Shown here piece by piece: positions 7,013-14,359 of a stretch of 28,080 bases of DNA. Position 1 is the first letter of the stretch. Each line of letters begins with the position of its first letter. The DNA comes from S012-113 sp965368405 (lineage in GTDB: Bacteria > Bacteroidota > Bacteroidia > Cytophagales > Cyclobacteriaceae). The notes beneath the pieces were generated by a model that worked only from the letters and a program-made list of their open reading frames with translations, made no database searches and was not told the DNA's origin. The position numbers and the translations under genes were made by a program. Location of the stretch: assembly GCA_965368405.1 (NCBI GenBank), contig CBDUMS010000044.1, positions 1-28,080 of the forward strand, in the 5' to 3' direction.

Positions 7013-8065
7013 TTGATCGTAGTTGGAGCTATTATAGCGTTGATTTTGTCTTTTTACCTACTTGCTGAGATCAGTGACAGGTATTTTGTTGTGTCACTAG
7101 ACAAGATTTCTCAACGCCTTAGTATGTCGCATGACATGGCGGGTGCAACCTTAATGGCAATTGGATCAAGTGCGCCAGAGTTATTCGTAGCAATCATTGC
7201 AATTTTTAAACCTGGTGGTCATGGCGATATAGGAATAGGAACGATTGTTGGATCTGCTTTATTTAATTTGCTGGTAATTGTTGGCGCGGTAGGTATTGTA
7301 AAGAAAACCACCTTAGCTTGGCAGCCGGTAATTAGAGACTTGCTCTTTTATGTTCTTGCGATTGCGGTATTGTTCTATGTGCTCGATAACGGTAGCGTTT
7401 CCATGCTTGAAGCCGCTTTCTTTCTAATGCTTTATGTTTTTTATGTTTTTGCCGTAGTTAACTGGCGAAAGTGGTTTAAGTATAAGATTTTAGATGAAGA
7501 CCCGGAAGAAGAAGAGGACTCGCCAAAGACCGGTATAATGAAAATCTTTATGCCCTTAGATTGGCTGTTGGCATTAATCTTCCCACGGCCAAAGTACTAT
7601 TTTATAGTTTTCTTTATTTCAATTGCATTTATTGGTGCCTTATGTTGGGTATTGGTTGAAAGTGCCATAATAATATCGCATACCTTAGACATCCCCGAGG
7701 TAGTAATTGCCCTTACTGTATTAGCTGTAGGAACTTCAGTGCCAGATATGATGTCATCGGTTATTGTCGCCAAACAGGGTCGCGGTGGAATGGCAGTTAG
7801 TAATGGAATTGGCTCTAATATCTTCGATATTTTCGTGGGGCTTGGTCTTCCATGGATGATTAAGGCCTACTTGGTAGACTCTGAAGTTGTAACCAATATT
7901 GAGGGGCTTGGAATTTCTATAGTTCTCCTATTTGTATCTGTTCTGATCTTACTATTCGCCTTAATGTTTAGAAAATGGCGCCTAGGGCAAGGTTTAGGCC
8001 TCACTTTAATCCTTATGTACATAGGTTATGTCCTGTGGGAAATAGGTCGGATCTATTTCCAGTAG
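7013..8065 (+). CDS. Cation/Ca2+ exchanger closely resembling NCKX (SLC24)
   Basis: A 350-residue CaCA-superfamily antiporter with about ten membrane helices and an acidic cytoplasmic loop (DEDPEEEEDSP, about residues 161-171) between the halves. The first alpha repeat reads GSSAPELF followed by GTIVGSALFN; the second reads GTSVPDMMSS followed by GSNIFD. One carries the acidic residue as Glu, the other as Asp, as in animal NCX/NCKX proteins; typical bacterial YrbG/CaxA proteins have near-identical halves with Glu in both. The segment before repeat 1 (YFVVSLDKISQRL...MAGATLMA) and the end of repeat 2 (GRGGMAVSNGIGSNIFDI) also recall NCKX. It probably expels Ca2+ across the inner membrane using Na+ (K+ coupling uncertain). 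The start is TTG at 7013: an in-frame stop lies at 6998, and the next ATG would delete the first helix. Confidence 0.88.
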   Translation: MIVVGAIIALILSFYLLAEISDRYFVVSLDKISQRLSMSHDMAGATLMAIGSSAPELFVAIIAIFKPGGHGDIGIGTIVGSALFNLLVIVGAVGIVKKTTLAWQPVIRDLLFYVLAIAVLFYVLDNGSVSMLEAAFFLMLYVFYVFAVVNWRKWFKYKILDEDPEEEEDSPKTGIMKIFMPLDWLLALIFPRPKYYFIVFFISIAFIGALCWVLVESAIIISHTLDIPEVVIALTVLAVGTSVPDMMSSVIVAKQGRGGMAVSNGIGSNIFDIFVGLGLPWMIKAYLVDSEVVTNIEGLGISIVLLFVSVLILLFALMFRKWRLGQGLGLTLILMYIGYVLWEIGRIYFQ

Positions 8066-8071
8066 AATAAA

Positions 8072-8108
8072 TACTAATAATATTAGTAAATACTAAATAT
8101 ATTAGCTA
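8072..8108. promoter_or_regulatory. Tandem operator-like dyads before the radical SAM gene
   Basis: TACTAATA-A-TATTAGTA (8072-8088) is a perfect 17-bp palindrome. A second, imperfect copy, TACTAA-N5-TTAG-CTA, spans 8091-8108, exactly 19 bp downstream. Both share CTAA-N5-TTAG. A near-consensus -7 element, TATCTTTA (8107-8114), follows and would put transcription almost on the ATG at 8118. The region is very AT-rich, so chance must be weighed. Confidence 0.35.
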
Positions 8109-8117
8109 TCTTTAGCT

Positions 8118-9170
8118 ATGGATAATTTAGTACACCACGGAAGAGGGGCAATCTTTAACCCGAAGAACAAGTTCAGTATAGCGCAACTCACAAAACTGCA
8201 TCCAGAAGGGATCGATGATTTTGATGAGTCGTTACCACGGACTTCTTTTTTTAGCGATTCGCCAAAATCCATAATTTCTAGAAATTCAAGTCCGGATATT
8301 CCCTTTGACTTGTCTGTTAATCCTTATCAAGGCTGTGAACACGGTTGTGTCTATTGTTATGCCCGCGACTCCCATCAATATTGGGGGTATGGCTCAGGAA
8401 TTGATTTTGAATCTAAGATCATTGTAAAGCATAATGCCGCAGAATTGCTAGAGCGAAGTTTTCTTAATCCTTCGTGGAAGGTAGAGCCGATTATGCTATC
8501 GGGAAATTCCGACCCCTATCAACCAGCGGAGAAGAAATTCAAGCTAACACAAAAAATCTTGGAAACATGTTTAAAGTACAGAAACCCGGTAAGCATAATA
8601 ACGAAGAATAGTTTGATTTTAAGGGATTTAAAAATACTTAAAGAATTGGCGAGCTTTGGATTGATTCAGGTAATGGTAACAATAACCACCCTAAATGAAT
8701 CACTCCGTAGAAATTTGGAGCCAAGAACGGCTACATCATCTAAAAGACTTGGGGTTGTCGAGCAACTGGCTGCAGCGGGCATACCCGTAGGGGTGATGAT
8801 AGCGCCCGTTATACCAGCACTGAATATGAATGAGATACCTAAGCTTGTGGATGAGGCCGCAAATGTTGGGGCCGCTGATGTAAGTCATTCAATGCTGCGT
8901 TTAAATGGCTCGATAGAAGAGATATTCAGGCAGTGGATAACAGCCGTCTATCCAGACCGCGCACAAAAAGTACTAAGTCAAGTGCAATCCACGCATGGTG
9001 GAAAAGTAAACGACAGTCAATTTATGCGACGTATGCTAGGAGAGGGTCGTGTAGCTGAGATGGCTAGCCAAATGTTAAAAACTGCAAAACACAAGCATAA
9101 GTCGCTAAAGGGGTTTCCTCCTTTTGAAAAAAGCAGATTTCGTAAAGGCGGAATGTATACTATTTGGTAA
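8118..9170 (+). CDS. PA0069-family radical SAM protein
   Basis: A 350-residue radical SAM enzyme. The cluster motif CxxxCxYC is present as Cys73, Cys77 and Cys80 (QGCEHGCVYCYARDSH) and binds the 4Fe-4S cluster that cleaves S-adenosylmethionine. GNSDPYQPAE, a hallmark of this subgroup, follows near residue 135, then ITKNSLILRD and a TIM-barrel-like PVGVMIAPVIP segment. The family is related in sequence to spore photoproduct lyase-like proteins and is annotated by its Pseudomonas member PA0069; to my knowledge its substrate is unknown. No second Cys-rich domain is visible. Cytoplasmic. The gene is monocistronic by spacing, 52 bp after the exchanger gene with operator-like palindromes between, and ends in a hairpin shared with the converging peptidase gene. 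Confidence 0.9.
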   Translation: MDNLVHHGRGAIFNPKNKFSIAQLTKLHPEGIDDFDESLPRTSFFSDSPKSIISRNSSPDIPFDLSVNPYQGCEHGCVYCYARDSHQYWGYGSGIDFESKIIVKHNAAELLERSFLNPSWKVEPIMLSGNSDPYQPAEKKFKLTQKILETCLKYRNPVSIITKNSLILRDLKILKELASFGLIQVMVTITTLNESLRRNLEPRTATSSKRLGVVEQLAAAGIPVGVMIAPVIPALNMNEIPKLVDEAANVGAADVSHSMLRLNGSIEEIFRQWITAVYPDRAQKVLSQVQSTHGGKVNDSQFMRRMLGEGRVAEMASQMLKTAKHKHKSLKGFPPFEKSRFRKGGMYTIW

Positions 9171-9174
9171 GATT

Positions 9175-9220
9175 GCCGACCCGGCTGTTTTGTTTTATTG
9201 GATCTTTAGGCCGGGTTGGC
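9175..9220. terminator. Hairpin between convergent genes
   Basis: Arms GCCGACCCGGC (9175-9185) and GCCGGGTTGGC (9210-9220) pair over 11 positions with one G-T wobble; the loop is 24 nt. It sits between the stop of the radical SAM gene (9170) and that of the peptidase gene (9231), so it could act in both directions. The T-tracts on each side are weak. Confidence 0.55.
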
Positions 9221-9230
9221 TTCTTATCAT

Positions 9231-11369
9231 TTACATGTCTTTTTTAGCAATATCAGGAACGACACCCATATTATACCAGGCAAACGAATACAGGTCAGCA
9301 GCTTGCTCTATCGCTTTACTGATAGGTGTTCCAGCGCCATGGCCGGCATCTGTTTCAATTCTTATTAAGACAGGTTTTGTGCCCGCATGAGCTTCTTGTA
9401 AGGTTGCTGCAAACTTAAAGGAGTGTGCTGGTACTACCCGATCGTCATGATCTGCTGTAGTGACCATGGTGGCAGGATATGCGACACCTTGTTTAAGATT
9501 ATGCAATGGAGAGTAGCCTTTCAGATACTCAAACATTTCTTTCGAGTCTTCAGCTGTCCCGTAGTCGTAAGCCCAGCCTGCACCTGCTGTAAACTTATTA
9601 TAACGGAGCATGTCCATCACCCCAACGGCAGGAAACGCAACCTTTGCCAAATCTGGTCGCTGTGTCATCGTTGCGCCAACCAATAAGCCACCATTAGAAC
9701 CACCAGCAATGGCCAAATAATCATGCGAAGTATAGCCTTCGGCAACTAAATATTCTCCGGCTGCAATAAAATCATCGAACACATTCTGCTTTTTCATTTT
9801 GATACCGGCGTTATGCCAGTCTTCACCATACTCACCTCCTCCTCTTAGGTTAGGTTGAGCATAAATTCCGCCATTTTCCAACCACACTAATCTACTTGTC
9901 CTAAAAGAAGGTAGCAGGCTAACATTAAAGCCACCATAAGCGTACAGATATGTCGGGTTTTTGCCATTAAGTTCAAGACCTTTTTTGTGCACGATGAACA
10001 TGGGAATCTTAGTGCCATCTTTACTGGTATAGAAGACCTGCTTCGTCTCAAAATTATCTGGATCAAAGTCGATATCAGGTCTTTCATACAATACAGAAGC
10101 TCCTTCCTTAATAGAATACTTATAGATTGAGTTGGGTGAGGTGAATGATGTGAAACTATAATATACCTCACTATCGTCCTCTAAGCCACCAAAACCCGTT
10201 GCTGTGCCAATACCAGGTAATTCGATATCCCTTTCTTTCGACCCAACTCTGTTGTATTGAACAACTTTAGTTTTGGCATCTTCGAGATAGAAGGCGAATA
10301 TTCTCATCCCTGCTGTTGTTGCCGACATCACCATATTGTTCTCTGCAATAAAGTCTTCCCAATTTGTGATTTCTGGATTATTAGCATCAACCTTTACAAT
10401 CTTATTATTAGGAGCCATATGATTCGTATGAATAAAAAGTGTTGAGCCGTCATTATCTAAGACATAATGCTCGCCCTCGAAGTCGGCAACTATCGGAATT
10501 ATTGGATTTTTGGGATCGCTCAAATCTTTAATATATAATTCGTTACCTGTAGTGCTTTTGGATGCCGTAATTACCAGATATCGTTCGTCTTCAGTAAGAT
10601 AACCACCAATATACCTACGCACCTGGCCCTCACCTCCAAAAATCAGTTGGTCCTCTGCCTGATCTGTACCAAGTTTATGATAAAACAAACGGTGTTCTTG
10701 TGTTATTTGCGATAGCTCACTTCCTTCAGGCTTCTCGTAGCTGCTATAATAAAAGCCTTCATTTCCTTGCCAGGCTATACCCGTAAACTTTAAGTCTATT
10801 AAAGTGTCTTCCAGGATTTGTCTACTTTCAGTATTCATGATAATCGCCTTACGCCAGTCGGATCCACCCTCAGAAATAAGATAGGCAATCAAGGAGCCAT
10901 CTTTGGTGAAACTCGTACTGGAAAGTGATATGGTACCGTCCTCTTTGAAGGTATTTGGGTCTAGAAAGACTTCCTCATTATTACCTTCCAAATCGGTTCG
11001 ATATAGCACATTCTGATTCTGGAGTCCATTATTTCGATAAAAATATTGCCAATTGCCATGTTTTCTAGGAGCGTATACACGCTCATAGTTCATTAATGAC
11101 TCTAGGCGGTCTTTAATTTTATCCCGAAACGGAATGTTATTTAAATAGGCAAATGTTACCTCATTTTCTGCCTTAACCCACTCTGCAGTTTCGGCCGAAC
11201 GGTCGTCTTCGAGCCATCGATATGGGTCTGGCACTTCGGTTCCAAAGTAGGTATCTACATGATCTATTTTCTTAGTTTCAGGATATTTCTGCACTTCTGT
11301 TACGTTTTCATTGCCACAGGACCATACAATTAGTACTGCGAGGATTAGTAAATAGGTTCTTTGTTTCAT
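9231..11369 (-). CDS. Prolyl oligopeptidase (S9A), predicted lipoprotein
   Basis: A 712-residue serine peptidase of family S9A, cleaving short peptides after proline. An N-terminal seven-bladed propeller (about residues 75-430) precedes an alpha/beta-hydrolase domain with catalytic Ser near 558 (GGSNGG), Asp near 642 (DHDDRVVPAHS) and His near 677 (DAGHGAG). The N-terminus is a lipoprotein signal: a hydrophobic stretch ending in the lipobox VWSC (Cys18), so the mature enzyme is probably lipid-anchored in the periplasm or on the outer membrane. Typical mammalian S9A enzymes are cytosolic; lipidated forms are common in Bacteroidota. It lies 22 bp after the potassium channel gene and may share its transcript. 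Likely role: peptide nutrition. Confidence 0.95.
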   Translation of the reverse strand: MKQRTYLLILAVLIVWSCGNENVTEVQKYPETKKIDHVDTYFGTEVPDPYRWLEDDRSAETAEWVKAENEVTFAYLNNIPFRDKIKDRLESLMNYERVYAPRKHGNWQYFYRNNGLQNQNVLYRTDLEGNNEEVFLDPNTFKEDGTISLSSTSFTKDGSLIAYLISEGGSDWRKAIIMNTESRQILEDTLIDLKFTGIAWQGNEGFYYSSYEKPEGSELSQITQEHRLFYHKLGTDQAEDQLIFGGEGQVRRYIGGYLTEDERYLVITASKSTTGNELYIKDLSDPKNPIIPIVADFEGEHYVLDNDGSTLFIHTNHMAPNNKIVKVDANNPEITNWEDFIAENNMVMSATTAGMRIFAFYLEDAKTKVVQYNRVGSKERDIELPGIGTATGFGGLEDDSEVYYSFTSFTSPNSIYKYSIKEGASVLYERPDIDFDPDNFETKQVFYTSKDGTKIPMFIVHKKGLELNGKNPTYLYAYGGFNVSLLPSFRTSRLVWLENGGIYAQPNLRGGGEYGEDWHNAGIKMKKQNVFDDFIAAGEYLVAEGYTSHDYLAIAGGSNGGLLVGATMTQRPDLAKVAFPAVGVMDMLRYNKFTAGAGWAYDYGTAEDSKEMFEYLKGYSPLHNLKQGVAYPATMVTTADHDDRVVPAHSFKFAATLQEAHAGTKPVLIRIETDAGHGAGTPISKAIEQAADLYSFAWYNMGVVPDIAKKDM

Positions 11370-11391
11370 AACTATGGGTTTAAGGAGTTAG

Positions 11392-12399
11392 TTATTTTGA
11401 GGATACAAAATGATTTTGAAAAGCTTCAATTTCTTCTTTGCTTCCTAATATGATATAATTGCCTCCTGGCTGTAATACTGTGGAGGCAGGCGGATTAATC
11501 TGGAACGCACCATGTGCAGATTGATACGCCATAACTGAAACTCCAGATATTTTTCTGACATTCATGTCTGAAATTGATGCTCCTTGATATTCAGACTTAA
11601 GATCCTCCTGGCGGACTTGTTCAATATTAAATATTCCTTCTACACCTTCGAGGAGATTTAAGAATTGGATAACAGAAGGTTTCGTGATCAATTGAGCCAT
11701 GTGTTTACCTCCTAGTGAGTCAGGCATAATCACCATGTCGGCACCCGCCTTACGCAGCTTCTTCTGGGTCATCTCCTGACTCGCTCTGCTAATGATTTTT
11801 ATGTCTTTATTAATCTCGCGCGCGGAAAGAGTAATGTAAACATTGTCAGCATCATTTGGTAAGGTTATAATAATCGCTTGAGCTCGCTCAATTCCGGCCT
11901 TTATTAATACCTGTTCGTCGCTGGCATCACCTTTTACAATAGCATCGACATGATTTATTAAATCACCAGTTACGTTAGTATCGTTCTCTATTATTACACA
12001 CTTAACATTATTTTGCCTAAGCTCACTCACTGCTTTTGAGCCGTTCCGGCCAAATCCGCATACGATCACATGATCTTTCATTTTCTTAATCTCTTTATTA
12101 TTAAAGTAATGACGGTATTCATTTCTAAGTTCGCCATCGAATATAAATCGTGCCGCATAAGAAACCACATAGGCAATTAGGCCTAAATTTAGTAAAATGT
12201 AGGCGCTGGTAAATACCATTCCAGCTTCCGATAATGGCTTCGCCTCACGAAATCCAACAGTCGATATTGTAATTGAGGTCATGTAAATGGCCTGAGTTAA
12301 GGTGTACCCTTCAATTAGCATATAACCTGTAACACCGAGTGCAATACTGAATATTGCTAAGCCAAGTCCAAATATAAGTTTTCTAAGTCCCGGGTTCAT
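11392..12399 (-). CDS. Two-helix potassium channel with RCK (TrkA-N/TrkA-C) domain
   Basis: A 335-residue channel subunit with two membrane helices (about residues 8-30 and 60-84) flanking a pore loop, then a cytoplasmic RCK domain with the nucleotide-binding motif GFGRNG (115-120) and a TrkA-C ligand-binding domain (about 250-330). This is the MthK-like layout: a tetramer gated by nucleotides or ions. The selectivity filter reads TVGFRE (47-52) instead of canonical TVGYGD: Phe for Tyr, and Arg-Glu for Gly-Asp. I recall similar GFRE filters in other bacterial RCK channels, so this is probably a functional subtype rather than a defect, but ion selectivity should not be assumed. It is first in an operon with the prolyl oligopeptidase and divergent from the LETM1-like gene. 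Confidence 0.92.
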   Translation of the reverse strand: MNPGLRKLIFGLGLAIFSIALGVTGYMLIEGYTLTQAIYMTSITISTVGFREAKPLSEAGMVFTSAYILLNLGLIAYVVSYAARFIFDGELRNEYRHYFNNKEIKKMKDHVIVCGFGRNGSKAVSELRQNNVKCVIIENDTNVTGDLINHVDAIVKGDASDEQVLIKAGIERAQAIIITLPNDADNVYITLSAREINKDIKIISRASQEMTQKKLRKAGADMVIMPDSLGGKHMAQLITKPSVIQFLNLLEGVEGIFNIEQVRQEDLKSEYQGASISDMNVRKISGVSVMAYQSAHGAFQINPPASTVLQPGGNYIILGSKEEIEAFQNHFVSSK

Positions 12400-12496
12400 T
12401 AGTACAAAAATATGCTAAAGATCAGCCATTTTTTAGTTAAAATTAGATACTCAAACAGGGAAATACTAATCATACTCAGATTAATAATCGACCTCT

Positions 12497-13765
12497 ATGA
12501 CATTAAATCCAGGCAAAAAGGGTTGGCTTACCGAGTATCTCGACTTTAGACGGGATATGATGCAGTCTTTTTTTAGGGAAACCAAGGAAGATCGCCATCC
12601 AGAAGAATCTCTCTATCGTTTGCTGAAGCCAAACGGGTTACTTTATGGTCATCCGGTTCTATCTGAGGAGATAAAGAGCACGGAGGAAGAGCTCTCTAAC
12701 CTGAATAAGATGAAGATATTAATGGCGGAGAGTCTTATTAACGGCTCCCTTATTTTGCACCATCAAGAAGTTAATAATGAAAATGATTTTTCTGATGTTA
12801 TCTTAAAAACGGTGCATAATATTGGCGACTTCTATAATAAAGTCTACCCAGAACTGTCTGTTTCGGGGAGAACCCTCTTTGGAAGAAAGCGCTCCCCTCT
12901 TGAAATAGCTGAAAAAATCCTGGAAAAACGTATTCTATTGAATGCAAATGAGGGTGATTTCTGGGTGAGTTTCTTTAATAATAGTCTGTTGTTCTTAGAC
13001 ATTTATTTTTTCGGCCAATGGATGCATGCTAATGTTGATAAAAATGTAGCGACATTCTTTAAGGCAGAGAAGGAGACCTTAAGGTTTTCGGTAGTAAAAG
13101 TGCTGGCAGCTGCAGCCCACGCCAATAAGATCATCGAGGAGGAAGAGCAGGGTTTGTTCGATTATTTTTTGAGCTCTTCGCATCTTAATACCAAACAGAA
13201 AGAAGAGGCGAATCAAATCTTTAAAGAGGGGGTTGATATTTCTGATATTGATTTACCAACCCATAATTCCTGGATTTTGAAAAAGTACTTTTTGGAATTA
13301 GCTATTCTCACGGTTTGGGCCGATAGAAGACTCGAAGATTCTGAATTTAAGTTTCTAGAAGAGTTCAATGCTGCACTAGGCTTTTTTGAAGATGATCTTG
13401 AAAATAGCTTATTAGCAGTTGAGGGGTTTGTTTTGGAGCATTGGGAATATCTTGAAAATCTAAGAAGTGAGCACGATTATAGCGAGGTTTCGAAGCAATA
13501 TGTACAGCGAATTCGCCAAATGGCAGAGCGAAACGCTATGCGCATCGCCAATGAGATTAAGGGTAAGAGCGAACTTAATAGTTTACTGGAAAAGGCAAAA
13601 TCCGATAACCTCTCAGACAAGGAGGCGCTTCAGCTAAAGGATGATTTGATAGGAGTACTTAAAAAAGTGCCAACCTTTGTAATTATTGGCCTACCAGGGA
13701 CTTTCTTAACATTACCCATGTTACTAAAAATTCTTCCTCCTAATATATTGCCACGAGAGGACTAA
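12497..13765 (+). CDS. TerB-like / LETM1-like protein
   Basis: A 422-residue protein, mostly helical, without a signal peptide. The middle (about residues 195-300) resembles a TerB/DjlA-like helical domain: KVLAAAAHANKIIEEEEQ and AILTVWADRRLEDSEF are the paired 'AD-x-x-x-x-x-E' type acidic helices of that fold. The C-terminus (about 355-422) resembles the core of mitochondrial LETM1: charged helices, then KKVPTFVIIGLPGTF and a KILPPNILPR-like ending, including one hydrophobic segment. I recall such proteins annotated as 'LETM1-related biofilm-associated' in Flavobacteriia. Mitochondrial LETM1 acts in K+/H+ or Ca2+/H+ exchange; whether the bacterial relatives do is unknown. Divergent from the K+ channel gene (97-bp spacer) and convergent with the lipoprotein gene after a 9-bp gap. 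Confidence 0.72.
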   Translation: MTLNPGKKGWLTEYLDFRRDMMQSFFRETKEDRHPEESLYRLLKPNGLLYGHPVLSEEIKSTEEELSNLNKMKILMAESLINGSLILHHQEVNNENDFSDVILKTVHNIGDFYNKVYPELSVSGRTLFGRKRSPLEIAEKILEKRILLNANEGDFWVSFFNNSLLFLDIYFFGQWMHANVDKNVATFFKAEKETLRFSVVKVLAAAAHANKIIEEEEQGLFDYFLSSSHLNTKQKEEANQIFKEGVDISDIDLPTHNSWILKKYFLELAILTVWADRRLEDSEFKFLEEFNAALGFFEDDLENSLLAVEGFVLEHWEYLENLRSEHDYSEVSKQYVQRIRQMAERNAMRIANEIKGKSELNSLLEKAKSDNLSDKEALQLKDDLIGVLKKVPTFVIIGLPGTFLTLPMLLKILPPNILPRED

Positions 13766-13774
13766 AGTCAAAAA

Positions 13775-14359
13775 CTATTGAATTCGCTTGGTGAGGGATT
13801 GATAGAGCCGCTGATCCTGTAAAATCACTTTTTCATCACCATCTAAGCGTAATGAGTCAATAAGCAACTTGCCGTTATACTTGTTCATATATAGCGAAAT
13901 AGCCTTTTTGCTTGACGAAATATAATTTGATGTACTAGAAACAAGATGGATTTGACGAATATCATTGATATCTTCCAGATATAAAACATCTAATTTCTGA
14001 AGGTCGGCTGTTATCCCCTCAATAGGACGTATACTACGGATGGTGAGATTACTCTTTGAATCTTGCTCGGCTGGCTGAGCTTCAAGAATTCCCTTTAATT
14101 GCGGTGAATTAAGATCCGTTGTTAAAAGCCAATCTAATTCGGTAGCCCAAAATGCTGAATCGGCTGAATTGAACTGCTTGGTTTCTGACACACCATTTAG
14201 CACGAAAGTTTTCTCAATTCGAGGAGCTTTCAATCGCATAGTTTCAATGAGTTCTTGGCCTAAATCGGGCAAGGAAATCCATGAATTCGTCGATACTGCG
14301 GTTGGTTTACTCACGCAACCCGCGAAAAAAAATAAGGCGAAGATGGATATCAGTCTCAT
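13775..14359 (-). CDS. Small lipoprotein of unknown function
   Basis: A 194-residue protein with a lipoprotein signal peptide ending in the lipobox FAGC (Cys15), so probably anchored in the envelope. The mature part is a mixed alpha/beta sequence with no motif I recognise; a segment around residues 95-175 (NLTIRSIRP, LDVLYLEDINDIRQIHLVSS, ISLYMNKYNGKLLIDSLRL) looks strand-rich, perhaps a small beta-sandwich or barrel. Its ATG overlaps the gpmI stop as ATGA (4 bp), so it is translationally coupled to phosphoglycerate mutase, with no obvious functional link. I recall gpmI being followed by such a lipoprotein in related Bacteroidota, but cannot confirm it here. Intact. Confidence 0.75.
   Translation of the reverse strand: MRLISIFALFFFAGCVSKPTAVSTNSWISLPDLGQELIETMRLKAPRIEKTFVLNGVSETKQFNSADSAFWATELDWLLTTDLNSPQLKGILEAQPAEQDSKSNLTIRSIRPIEGITADLQKLDVLYLEDINDIRQIHLVSSTSNYISSSKKAISLYMNKYNGKLLIDSLRLDGDEKVILQDQRLYQSLTKRIQ

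Noticed and set aside
12405..12412. A perfect TATTTTTG (minus) 6 bp before the K+ channel ATG
   Set aside because: No -33 element and an implied start on the ATG itself; in such AT-rich sequence it can be chance, so it was not listed as a promoter.
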